Assembly: GCA_946480015.1 (NCBI GenBank)
Contig: CAMLIL010000073.1
Coordinates: forward strand, 1 to 29,523
DNA from: an uncultured Oxalobacteraceae bacterium
GTDB taxonomy: Bacteria > Pseudomonadota > Gammaproteobacteria > Burkholderiales > Burkholderiaceae
Direction: 5' to 3'
DNA length: 29,523 nt
Positions 16,670 to 24,526 of the stretch are shown here, in pieces. The translations under genes and the position numbers were made by a program. Position 1 is the first letter of the stretch. Each line of letters starts with the position of its first letter. The notes beneath the pieces were generated by a model, which was given only the letters and a program-made list of their open reading frames with translations, searched no databases and was not told where the DNA came from.

Positions 16670-16737
16670 CGCAGTGGATCGAACGTGATGCCGGCGAGGC
16701 GCTGGCTTTCCACCTCGCCGACCCTGGACAGGCATGA
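16426..16737 (+). CDS. Small T6SS-associated protein with carboxypeptidase-regulatory-like beta domain
   Basis: The product has 103 residues. The start at 16426 has GGAGG about 6 bases upstream. From about residue 43 it has a compact beta-sandwich pattern: FQVLDQTSRGPVSGLAVRV, then GSTDAEGLTQWI. This resembles the short domain often appended to VgrG or PAAR proteins and encoded in T6SS effector operons (xGxPxxxxxYxxxxxxGxxxxGxTDxxGxT). Its TGA overlaps the next ATG as ATGA, so it should be translated with the nuclease gene. A role as adaptor or loading partner for that effector is inference. Confidence 0.6.
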   Translation: MEYTEADGERLVAEFMAKLAVKPVKGRYPVATATLDETAQRFRGRFQVLDQTSRGPVSGLAVRVGSAGGQYLTGSTDAEGLTQWIERDAGEALAFHLADPGQA

Positions 16738-17459
16738 CCGAACCTAACAAGCCTTTTGTGCCGATGGCGACCGGAGGCATGTCTCAAGGCGGCACCACCA
16801 CGGTTGTGAAGATCAACCGGCCCGAGGTAGACTTCGTGGACAAGAAGGTTCTGTGCTCGGCCATCTGCAAATGCAAGGATGTCCCTGGCGTCGGCAAGGA
16901 CGGACGCTCGCTCAGGCAATCGTGCGTGTCGGCGCAACTCAAGGGACTGGACGGATTACTGGAACACCGCAGCCCGTACAAGCCGGAGGTCAATTACGAT
17001 ATGACCCGGCAACCGCCGGCGCCTATCATGAATAGCAGTGTGGAGACCAAGGGCCATGACTGGCTGCCGGGGTGGATCAGGAAGTGGTGGGACCAGCCGG
17101 ACGCGCAGGGAAGTATGCGTCCTTCGTTCGAGGCAGGTGAAGGCATGGTACGCCGCCCTGATGTTGTCATTGTCAACGATCCGACCAAGCCGCCAACCCA
17201 GGACAACATCAAACAGGTCGTGGAGATCAAGTTCCCGCCAGACAAAATGGATGAAAAGCAGGCGCGGGCGTACATCCGTATCGCGGGTGACGACAACAAG
17301 CTGGTCGAAATGGGTCCCGGTGACTGCGATTGCGACCAACCCGAACCAAACCCTCCCAAGATGCCGGTCGAGCAGCTCGGCATGGCGGCTGGCGCGTTGG
17401 GATTGCTCTACATGCTCGTCACCAAGCGCCCGCCACCGGTCCCGGTGCCAGCGTATTAA
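16734..17459 (+). CDS. VRR-NUC-type nuclease, probable T6SS antibacterial effector
   Basis: The product has 241 residues. The central part carries a PD-(D/E)xK core of the VRR-NUC type: Arg141-Pro-Asp143, then Val-Glu164-Ile-Lys166, followed by a helix with AYIRIAGD, which is typical of the T6SS-linked branch. The N-terminal 70 residues are Cys-rich (Cys41, 45, 47, 64), and CDCD occurs at 198-201. A hydrophobic segment (217-230) and a Pro-rich tail close the protein. VRR-NUC T6SS effectors are known DNA nucleases that kill competitors. No T6SS structural gene is in the window, so delivery must rely on a system elsewhere. The following DUF3396 gene is the expected immunity protein. Confidence 0.72.
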   Translation: MTEPNKPFVPMATGGMSQGGTTTVVKINRPEVDFVDKKVLCSAICKCKDVPGVGKDGRSLRQSCVSAQLKGLDGLLEHRSPYKPEVNYDMTRQPPAPIMNSSVETKGHDWLPGWIRKWWDQPDAQGSMRPSFEAGEGMVRRPDVVIVNDPTKPPTQDNIKQVVEIKFPPDKMDEKQARAYIRIAGDDNKLVEMGPGDCDCDQPEPNPPKMPVEQLGMAAGALGLLYMLVTKRPPPVPVPAY

Positions 17460-17468
17460 GGAATTATC

Positions 17469-18545
17469 ATGACCGACCTTCCATTTGACCCGATCCACTT
17501 GATGCGCGAGCATCCAGAGAAGATGCGCATACCCGGTGGCCTGCTGTCCAGGCAAGGCCCACAGGATTACGTGGGCAGCGTCCCGGCCATCACCGGCACG
17601 CTGTTCTTCAATGATGCTCATCTTCCCGAGGTTCGTGAGACCATCTGTGCCTGCTTCGACGAGTACGAGGTCATCGCCAAGAAGGACCTGACTTGGCTAT
17701 GGCGTGAAGAGCCACCAGAAGGTCCCGACAAGCTTGCGTTCGCCAAGGCCCCGCCGATGCGCGCTATGGTGAAGCGCATGAAGGAGAACGACCTGATGGG
17801 CTTCTGCTACACAAGCGGAGAACAGCCGCACGATGCCGGCGCTTGGGAGTTCTATGTCTCTGGTCTGCGTGGTTGGGAAGCCAAGATGGGTACGTGGGGC
17901 GCGTCCGTCCTTCGTTTCAGCATGCCGTTGCTGTACGTCGAGGACAATCCGACCGCGTTCCAGGCGATGTTCGTGAGCTTTGCCAAGCGACTGAAGGCCA
18001 TCCACGGCTATGGTGGGCATGGTTTGGTGCTATCGGCAGTTCGCGTAAGCGACAACCAACCGTTCGAGGCGTATCTAGCCGATAAGCTTGAGGGATTCGA
18101 TGTCGGCCGTCCACTTGGTGCATCGGAGGCGGCCGACCAAGGCATCAAGACGGTCTCGTGGCTAACGGCCGTGAATTATCAGATGGTGGAGACAATTGGA
18201 GGCCTCGCGGCAATCCGCTCCGAGTTGCCAATGGACTGGTTTGCGCTCTATGACTATGGGGCGGGCCTTGTCATTCAGGCCGGGCCGAAACCCGAGGCCG
18301 CGCCCACTGACCGACCGAAGCCTGCCCGGCTGGTGCTCCCCAATATGCTGTTCAAGGAAGTGCGTGTCCCCAAGGTCAGCCTACACTACGCCTCCAAGGA
18401 AGGCGAGCCCCGCCTCATCGGATGGGGCGCGGAACAGTGGCTCAAGCGCTTTGACATTGAGGACGATGAGCTGATGGCATACAAGGCCAAGCTGCTTGAC
18501 GAACCGAAACTGACCAAGGCCACCACGCTGCCGAATCGGTTGTAG
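17469..18545 (+). CDS. DUF3396 / type VI immunity family protein
   Basis: The product has 358 residues with no signal peptide or membrane segment, so it is expected in the cytosol. An AAGGA site lies before the ATG at 17469, and the gene starts 10 bases after the nuclease stop. I recognise the DUF3396 pattern in the ITGTLFFNDAHLPEVRETI opening, the WEFYVSGLRGW segment and WLTAVNYQMVETIGG. DUF3396 proteins commonly follow T6SS nuclease effectors and are annotated as type VI immunity. It should protect the cell from the VRR-NUC protein by direct binding; the pairing is inferred from order and spacing. Confidence 0.75.
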   Translation: MTDLPFDPIHLMREHPEKMRIPGGLLSRQGPQDYVGSVPAITGTLFFNDAHLPEVRETICACFDEYEVIAKKDLTWLWREEPPEGPDKLAFAKAPPMRAMVKRMKENDLMGFCYTSGEQPHDAGAWEFYVSGLRGWEAKMGTWGASVLRFSMPLLYVEDNPTAFQAMFVSFAKRLKAIHGYGGHGLVLSAVRVSDNQPFEAYLADKLEGFDVGRPLGASEAADQGIKTVSWLTAVNYQMVETIGGLAAIRSELPMDWFALYDYGAGLVIQAGPKPEAAPTDRPKPARLVLPNMLFKEVRVPKVSLHYASKEGEPRLIGWGAEQWLKRFDIEDDELMAYKAKLLDEPKLTKATTLPNRL

Positions 18546-18668
18546 CTTGACCAACGCCGTGCGGTTGCCGACACGGGCAAACTGCGGCCCGTAGCGTTGC
18601 GCCTGACTGCGCTTAACAGCCCTTCTTGCAAATTTTCTCAGAAACCGCGAGCTTGAATGTCAACACGC
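18546..18668. other. Non-coding right end of accessory insert
   Basis: These 123 bases lie between the immunity gene and the ABC permease stop. No gene is recognised. On the minus strand the edge reads GCGTGTTGACATTC, which slightly resembles GCGCGTTGACAAC at 16062-16074 near the other end and could be a decayed IS terminus. This similarity is weak. Confidence 0.3.
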
Positions 18669-18677
18669 CCTAGAGCC
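18669..18677. repeat. 9-bp direct repeat, right edge of accessory insert
   Basis: CCTAGAGCC, identical to 15882-15890. This copy contains the ABC permease stop codon (CTA on the plus strand at 18670-18672). Removing the DNA between the copies would leave the Fur-family and permease genes convergent with overlapping stops. Confidence 0.5.
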
Positions 18678-20142
18678 GCAGGGGCGCGGTTTTCCACAGC
18701 AGGACGGCGGCGAGCAGGGCCGCCAGCCACAGATACACGACCGCTTCGATCACTGGCCTGGCCACGCCGTCGTGTGGCGGGCTCGCCGCAAAGCGTGGGA
18801 TGCTGGCATGCCCGGTAAAATTCAGGCGGCTGGCGCAGTTCGCGCATCCCGCGGCAGGGCGTGCCGCCTGCTCCAGCGCGCGTTCCCAGAAAAATCTGCG
18901 CAAGGTATCGGTGTAGGCTTGCGCGTCCCGCAGGAAGCGCTGGTGGCGCGCGCCGTCCGTGCCTGCGGTCCGTGTCAGCATGTCTTCGAACATCATCGGC
19001 GGGGACAGGTAGCGCAGCAGGCGCGCCCACTGTTCGGCTGCCTCCAGCTGCCTGCGCGCGGCATGCGCGCGCGCCCTGGCGTGCCGCTCCAGATTCGTCT
19101 GCACGGCGATGATCTTGGTGGCATAAGGTATTTGCCCGAGGCGCTTGGCCGCAGCGGCGTATTTCGGGTGCTGCTCCAGATAGGCGCGGAACAGGGCATC
19201 GCGTTCGGGTCCACTGACGTTGCTGGCTCTGCGCAGGGCGTCGAGCTGTTCCAGGGCAGCGGGGGGCGGCCATGCCAGGCCGATCGCCAGCGCGCCGGCG
19301 GCCGGAACGATAAAGGTCAATCCCATCCACAGCGCGACCAGGCGCAGACAGCTCGCGAGCATGCCCGTGCGGCTTGCCACCAGTGCGATCAGGCCGATCC
19401 AGGCCAGCGTGAAGCCTGCCAGCGCCGCTGCCGCCAAGGCGATGGCGGGCAGGGTAGCGCGATCCCAGCAAGGTACGCCCGCCACCAGCAGCGCCAGTGC
19501 GCATGCGCCCATGATCGCCGGCAGGCTGACTGCCGCCAGTGCCGCAGCCTTGACCAGCACGATGCCGCGGTACGAAGTCAGCTGGGCTGCCATCAGGGCG
19601 AGCACGCCGCTGTCGCGTTCCGTGGAAAGGCGCGCCGCACCTAGCGCGATGAGCACCAGCGGCAGCACACCGGCCAGAACGAACGCCAGATCGAATGCGC
19701 CAAGGGCCAGTGTGCGCGGGGCGACGAAATCGAAGTCGCTGGCGGGCGGCGCGACAAAATCGAGCTCGCTTCGCAGGTAATAGGGCAGCAGCGTGCTGTG
19801 GCCGACGGCCAGCGCGCCCAGCGCGAGCGGCGGTTTGGCCGCATACGCGTTCAGCCCATAGCGCATGTAGCCGGCGACGTCGCCAGGGTCCTGCCAGTAG
19901 GGCAGGAGCGGGCCCGCGCTCGCGCGGTAGCGTGCCAGCGCGGCGTGGTCGGCCGCGATAGTGTCGGCCTGGTGGCGCGCAAGGCGGTCGAGCACCTGGC
20001 GCTGTTGGTCCACGTGGCGCTGGCCATTGACTGCCCCCGCAGTCAGTGCCGCCAGCAGCACCGCGAACAGGAGCCAGGAAAAGCGCGCGCGCAGCAGCAT
20101 GCCGATCTCGACGCGCAGCAGGGCGGCGAGGTGCGGCTTCAT
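18670..20142 (-). CDS. ABC-2 type permease with DUF3526-like region (second subunit)
   Basis: The product has 490 residues. A first TM helix (about 20-37) is followed by a large soluble domain, then a cluster of about five TM helices (roughly 165-290), another extracytoplasmic domain (about 295-450) and a last TM helix near the C terminus (VYLWLAALLAAVLLW). This split layout is typical of ABC-2 permeases carrying DUF3526. Its start overlaps the stop of the preceding permease by 4 bases, so both should form one heterodimeric channel with the ATPase encoded at 21530-22240. The direction of transport and the substrate are unknown. By position it belongs with the TonB receptor encoded on the other side of the shared operator. 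Confidence 0.85.
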   Translation of the reverse strand: MKPHLAALLRVEIGMLLRARFSWLLFAVLLAALTAGAVNGQRHVDQQRQVLDRLARHQADTIAADHAALARYRASAGPLLPYWQDPGDVAGYMRYGLNAYAAKPPLALGALAVGHSTLLPYYLRSELDFVAPPASDFDFVAPRTLALGAFDLAFVLAGVLPLVLIALGAARLSTERDSGVLALMAAQLTSYRGIVLVKAAALAAVSLPAIMGACALALLVAGVPCWDRATLPAIALAAAALAGFTLAWIGLIALVASRTGMLASCLRLVALWMGLTFIVPAAGALAIGLAWPPPAALEQLDALRRASNVSGPERDALFRAYLEQHPKYAAAAKRLGQIPYATKIIAVQTNLERHARARAHAARRQLEAAEQWARLLRYLSPPMMFEDMLTRTAGTDGARHQRFLRDAQAYTDTLRRFFWERALEQAARPAAGCANCASRLNFTGHASIPRFAASPPHDGVARPVIEAVVYLWLAALLAAVLLWKTAPLRL

Positions 20143-21533
20143 GGCGTCACCTTGCTTGCCGCACGCCAGGCTGCCAGCGCGGCGGCGCCGGTCCAGAGCA
20201 GCAGCAGCGTCAGCGGAACGGCAAGTTCGCCGATGACGCCGGCCAGTGCGGGCGCGCGGTAGTCGAATGCCGCTATGCCGGCCCAGTAGGCACGGCCTGT
20301 CGCCGCGCCCACGTCCTCGCTTTCCGAGTGCCGCATCAGTTCTTCATTGAGCCGGTTGACCAGGTTGCGCCGGTAGTGTTCTGCCGCGTCGATGAAATGG
20401 CGGTGCTGCTGGAAGTCGGTACCGGCGATGCCGCTGGCGCCCGCCTGCAGCGCGATCGTTGGCGACAGCGCCGCGAAGCGCGCGAACACCTTGTCCTGAT
20501 GTGCGATCGCATCGTAAAAGCGGCCCAGCAAGCGGTCGAACACGGCGTGCGAATCGCGTTCGGCCTGGTCCAGCTGGGCGGCGCGCATGTTTTGCCGTGC
20601 CGCCTGGGTGTTGGCAGCCAGCAGCGCCTGCCTGCGGGCGTTCCAGCGGTCGGCATTTTCATACGCCGGCGCCTGGGCCTCGACGGCCATCCTGACTGTT
20701 TTGTAGGGCGGGATGGGAGCGATCGTCTCGGCGGTGCTGCTGGCCGCGCGCGGCAGCACAATGCACAGGCTGAACCACACCGCCAGGAGGATGGCGAGGG
20801 CGGCGCGGGCGCTGGACGCGCGCAGCGATACCGCCAGCGCGATCAGCAGGAAGGTCTCCAGATAGGCAGCATGGAGTGCGGTCCACAGGATCAGCCGCGC
20901 GCCGCCTTGCCACATGAGCGCGCCGGGAAGCGAGAGCAGCGCCAGCACGCCGCCTGCCAGCACCGGCAGCATCAGCACGCACAGCAGCAGTGCGCTGTTG
21001 ACGGCGCAACGAACCAGCACCATCGGACCGCTTCCCGCGCCATTGGCCAGTGCCATGCGCAAGGTGCCGCGCTCGCGCTCGTGGGCAAAGGCGGCAAAGC
21101 CGAGCAGGATGGCGATCAACGGTCCGAGCTGTTCGAGTATCTGGCCCACTGAGCTTGACCCGCGCATCACGGGATCGGCATCCTGGCGCGGCCGAAAAAT
21201 CATCTCATTGCGCTTGTGTGCCTCCAGCCACACCGCCAGGCCTACAAAGGGCTCGACGCCGGGTGTCAGCACGCTCAGCGGCGAGGCCGGCTTGACCGCC
21301 CAGACGCCAAAGTGGGCCGCGCTGTGCGGATCCTTCGGGCCCTGCGCCAGCCAGCGCGCGCGTTCGGCATCGGCAAACCGCAGGCGCTGGCGTGCCAGGT
21401 CCTTGGCATCGTGCCAGGCGCCCAGAAACAGCGCCATCAGCAGCGGCGCGATCAGGGCCAGCCAGCGCAGGCGCGGCTGGCGCCACAGCCGGCGCAGCTC
21501 GACCAATGCCAGTGAAACGAATGGCGCCATCAC
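20139..21533 (-). CDS. ABC-2 type permease with DUF3526-like region (first subunit)
   Basis: The product has 464 residues with the same architecture as its neighbour: an N-terminal TM helix (WLALIAPLLMALFLG), a soluble loop with FVGLAVWLEAHKRNEMIF, a central cluster of TM helices (about 130-260), a second soluble domain and a final TM helix (LLLLWTGAAALAAW). Sequence similarity between the two permeases is low but the layout is shared, suggesting an old duplication. Translation probably starts at GTG 21533, overlapping the ATPase stop as GTGA; ATG 21530 is an alternative. It would pair with the permease at 18670-20142 and the ATPase. Confidence 0.85.
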   Translation of the reverse strand: MMAPFVSLALVELRRLWRQPRLRWLALIAPLLMALFLGAWHDAKDLARQRLRFADAERARWLAQGPKDPHSAAHFGVWAVKPASPLSVLTPGVEPFVGLAVWLEAHKRNEMIFRPRQDADPVMRGSSSVGQILEQLGPLIAILLGFAAFAHERERGTLRMALANGAGSGPMVLVRCAVNSALLLCVLMLPVLAGGVLALLSLPGALMWQGGARLILWTALHAAYLETFLLIALAVSLRASSARAALAILLAVWFSLCIVLPRAASSTAETIAPIPPYKTVRMAVEAQAPAYENADRWNARRQALLAANTQAARQNMRAAQLDQAERDSHAVFDRLLGRFYDAIAHQDKVFARFAALSPTIALQAGASGIAGTDFQQHRHFIDAAEHYRRNLVNRLNEELMRHSESEDVGAATGRAYWAGIAAFDYRAPALAGVIGELAVPLTLLLLWTGAAALAAWRAASKVTP

Positions 21534-22240
21534 TGGACGAGGGGGGCCGTAAAGAACTGCTCCAGCAGCGCCGGACCTGCGTGGCGCGGATCGACCTCGC
21601 AGGCAATCCGGCCTGCATGCAGGAGGCCGGCACGGGTTGCCACTTCGTTGATGCGGTACAGGTCGTGGGTGGCCATCAGGACCGCCACGCCGCGCGCCGC
21701 GGCGGCCCGGATGATGCCGCTCAGCTCGGCCGCGGCAGCGGGATCGAGGCCGGAGGTCGGCTCATCCAGCAGGAGCAGGCGGACCTCGCGCGCAAAGGCG
21801 ATGGCGATCCCGACTTTTTGGCGCATCCCTTTGGAATAGGTCGCTGCCGGCCGGTCATGCGCGCCCGCGGCCAGGCCGGCCTCGTCGAGCAGGCGGCGCA
21901 GCGTGGGCGCGTCGAGCTCAAGCGCCGCCAGCAGTGTGAAATAGCGCAGATTTTCCAGGCCGCTCAACTCGGGATACAGGGCCACCTGCTCCGGCAGATA
22001 GGCCAGCGCCCGGCGCGCTGCCGCCGGATCGGTGCGCACATCGTTGCCGCAGACGGCGATGCGGCCGCTGTCGGCAGGCAGGAATCCCAGGATCAGCTTG
22101 AGCGTGGTCGTCTTGCCGGCACCGTTTGGGGCCAGCAAGGCATACACGTCGCCGGCGTGCAGCTGCATGTTCAGATTGTCGAGCGTAAGGTGGGCGCCAA
22201 AGCGGCGGCTCACGCCCTGTATGTCGAGGACGGCTTTCAT
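21530..22240 (-). CDS. ABC transporter ATP-binding protein
   Basis: The product has 236 residues with all ATPase motifs: Walker A APNGAGKTTT, signature YSKGMRQKVGIA (a KG variant of LSGGQ), Walker B LLLLDEPTSGLDP and the switch His in MATHD. It belongs to the ABC-2 exporter-type (CcmA/YadG-like) class. It is the first gene of a three-gene transporter operon; each later gene overlaps its predecessor by 4 bases. The ATG at 22240 lies 92 bases from the divergent TonB receptor start, and the operator at 22300 lies between, so iron- or zinc-dependent co-regulation with the receptor is likely. Confidence 0.93.
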   Translation of the reverse strand: MKAVLDIQGVSRRFGAHLTLDNLNMQLHAGDVYALLAPNGAGKTTTLKLILGFLPADSGRIAVCGNDVRTDPAAARRALAYLPEQVALYPELSGLENLRYFTLLAALELDAPTLRRLLDEAGLAAGAHDRPAATYSKGMRQKVGIAIAFAREVRLLLLDEPTSGLDPAAAAELSGIIRAAAARGVAVLMATHDLYRINEVATRAGLLHAGRIACEVDPRHAGPALLEQFFTAPLVQ

Positions 22241-22299
22241 GTACGGTTTTTCGAGCTTCGCTGAAGTTTGCTGTTGCGATCTGAAATGATCGTGAACGA

Positions 22300-22321
22300 T
22301 AATGATACCTCACTATCATTA
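22300..22321. promoter_or_regulatory. Candidate Fur/Zur-type operator between ABC transporter and TonB receptor
   Basis: A perfect inverted repeat, TAATGATA-6 bases-TATCATTA, lies 12 bases upstream of the receptor GTG and overlaps its AGGAG ribosome-binding site by one base (22321). The preceding bases give AACGATAATG (22294-22303), identical to the core of the operator at 15388-15417. GATAATGATA is a classic Fur-box half. Binding here could block transcription of the receptor and of the divergent ABC operon. Confidence 0.68.
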
Positions 22322-22332
22322 GGAGTCGCGCT

Positions 22333-24513
22333 GTGAAGTTAAAGAAATTGTCCTATTTATTGCTGTGCCTCTACGCACCACTGACGGCGGCCGAGACGGT
22401 CATGCCGGTGGTCGTGATCGAAAGCACGCGCGCGGATCCGCAGGCGCCCGGCGCCGATGTCGGAACCCGGCTGGGACTGACGCTACAGGAGACGCCTGCC
22501 TCGGTGCAGATGATCGAGCGCAGCGTGCTTGAAGCGCGCGGCGCGCGCACGCTGGACGAAGCCGTGCGCGGCGCCGTCGGAGTTGCCCAGGGCGGCAATG
22601 CGTCGTCCCCATCGCTGTCGTCGGCGCGCGGTTTCACGGCGGGCTTTTTCAGCTATCTGTATGACGGCAGCCGCATTTCCGTACCAACCATGAGCGCGCG
22701 CACCCAGGATGCCTGGAATCTCGAGCGGATCGAGGTGCTGAGCGGCCCCGCATCGGTGATGGCCGGCGATGGCGCGATCGGCGGGGTGATCAATTTCGTG
22801 ACGCGCCGCCCCGACAGCCGGGCCGCGTCTGCCGAAGCGCTGCTGTCCTATGGCAGCTTCGGTACCTGGCGCGCGGCGATCGACCTCAATCGTCCCGTCG
22901 GCGAGGCTTCGGCGCTGCGCCTGGACTATAGCCACCTGCGCACCGATGGCTATGTGGAGCGCACCGGGCAGCGCTACGATAATCTGAGCGTCGCGTTTTC
23001 CACTGCGCTTACGCGTGAACTCAAGCTCGATCTGCGCGTCGATGCCGTGGCTGACAGGCTCCAGTCGTACCAGGGCACACCGCTGGTGCCGCGTGCCTTC
23101 GCCGCCGATCCGGGCGCGGCGGTCGCCGATGCGGGCGGGCGCGTGATCGAGCGCCGCATCGCTTTTCGCAATTTCAATGTGAACGATGCGCTGACCGAGT
23201 CGGACACCGTCTGGATGCGCGCCAAACTGGTCTGGGATGGGGCGCCAGGTTGGAAGGTAAGCAATGAATTGTCCTGGTACAGTGCTGACCGGCTGTGGCG
23301 CAATGCCGAAAGCCTTGCCTATGCCGAGCCCGGCAGATTGACGCGCGACCTGGTCCGCGTTACCCACGATCACAAGGTGCTCAACAACCGCCTGGAGGTA
23401 CGCCACCAGGGCAGCCTGGCCGGCATGAAGCATCGCTTCAGCGCCGGCGCGGACTATAGCCGAACGGTTTTTTCCACTGAACGGCGCTTTTCCAATGGGT
23501 CGGCCGCGGCCGATGCGCTGCTCGGCGTTGATATCCTGCAGCCAGTGAACGGCAGCTTCGCCGCCTTCAGCGCGGACCCCGCTATCTACGCGGGAGCAGG
23601 TAACCGGACCAATTTCACAACGCGTCTGCCGTCGCTCGCCCTGTTTGCGGAAGACGCGCTGTGGCTCACGCCGCAGTGGACCCTGGTGGCCGGACTGCGC
23701 CAGGAGCGCGTCAAGGTCGAACGTAATACCTTCGACCTCAATACCGGACTGGCCACCGCCTTTGCGCAGGACGACAGGGCGCGCTCCCTGCGTCTGGGAA
23801 GCGTGTGGAATGTGAGCCGGGATATGGCGCTGTATGTGCAGCACACGAGCGCGTCGGCGCCTGTGGGATCGGGCAATCTCCTGCTGCTGAGTGCGGCCAA
23901 TGCCGCGTTCGAACTCTCCAGGGGGACACAGTCGGAGATCGGGCTCAAGCAGACGCTGATGGGCGGTAGCGTCGACTACACGGTGGCGGTATACAGGGCG
24001 AAGCTGGACAACATTCTGTCACGCGACGCCGCCGCTCCCACCTTGACGGTGAACAGCGGCAGCCAATCGTCGCACGGGGTGGAACTGGCGGCAAGCTGGC
24101 GGCCCAGCCATCAACTGTCGCTGAGCGGTAATGTTGCGGTGCTCGATGCCCAGTTCGACCACTTGATCGAGGCGGGCGAGCTATCGCGCGCGGGCAACTT
24201 GCCGCCCAACGTCGCCAGGCGCATGGCCAACCTATGGTGCGATTACCAGCTCGCCAGTGCGCCGCTCAAGCTTGGCGCCGGGGCTTACCACACGGGCGGC
24301 CGCTATGCCAACAACGCAAATACCATCCGGTTGAACGGCTTTACCACTATCGATCTGTTTGCCACCTGGCGCATGGCTGCGGGCGAGCTGACTTTGCGCG
24401 TACGTAACGCTGGCGACAGGCTCTATGCCAGCTGGAACGGTGCAAATGCCAACAACCAGGTGATCCTGGGCGCGCCGCGCAGCGCCGACCTGACTTATCG
24501 CATGACGTTTTGA
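22333..24513 (+). CDS. TonB-dependent outer-membrane receptor (siderophore/metallophore type)
   Basis: The product has 726 residues. A GTG start at 22333 with AGGAG 7 bases upstream opens a signal peptide (MKLKKLSYLLL, cleavage near TAA-E). A possible TonB box, MPVVVIES, precedes the plug domain (about 38-155), which has LQETPASVQMI, the ARTLDEAVRG helix, RIEVLSGPASVMAGDGAIGGVINFVTRRP and related plug motifs. The rest is the 22-strand barrel, ending in a terminal Phe (TYRMTF). There is no N-terminal signalling domain, so it should not control a sigma factor. The overall pattern fits siderophore receptors of the FhuE/FpvA/catecholate class, but substrate cannot be read from sequence. Its promoter shares an operator core with the biosynthetic operon. 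Confidence 0.93.
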   Translation: MKLKKLSYLLLCLYAPLTAAETVMPVVVIESTRADPQAPGADVGTRLGLTLQETPASVQMIERSVLEARGARTLDEAVRGAVGVAQGGNASSPSLSSARGFTAGFFSYLYDGSRISVPTMSARTQDAWNLERIEVLSGPASVMAGDGAIGGVINFVTRRPDSRAASAEALLSYGSFGTWRAAIDLNRPVGEASALRLDYSHLRTDGYVERTGQRYDNLSVAFSTALTRELKLDLRVDAVADRLQSYQGTPLVPRAFAADPGAAVADAGGRVIERRIAFRNFNVNDALTESDTVWMRAKLVWDGAPGWKVSNELSWYSADRLWRNAESLAYAEPGRLTRDLVRVTHDHKVLNNRLEVRHQGSLAGMKHRFSAGADYSRTVFSTERRFSNGSAAADALLGVDILQPVNGSFAAFSADPAIYAGAGNRTNFTTRLPSLALFAEDALWLTPQWTLVAGLRQERVKVERNTFDLNTGLATAFAQDDRARSLRLGSVWNVSRDMALYVQHTSASAPVGSGNLLLLSAANAAFELSRGTQSEIGLKQTLMGGSVDYTVAVYRAKLDNILSRDAAAPTLTVNSGSQSSHGVELAASWRPSHQLSLSGNVAVLDAQFDHLIEAGELSRAGNLPPNVARRMANLWCDYQLASAPLKLGAGAYHTGGRYANNANTIRLNGFTTIDLFATWRMAAGELTLRVRNAGDRLYASWNGANANNQVILGAPRSADLTYRMTF

Positions 24514-24526
24514 GGCAAGCTTATGG

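Noticed and set aside
22483..23844. A 453-codon minus-strand frame opposite the TonB receptor
   Set aside because: Shadow of a high-GC gene; the plus strand encodes plug and barrel motifs.
24514..24526. Bidirectional terminator between the convergent TonB receptor and TPR genes
   Set aside because: Only 13 bases separate the stops and no stem-loop is visible.
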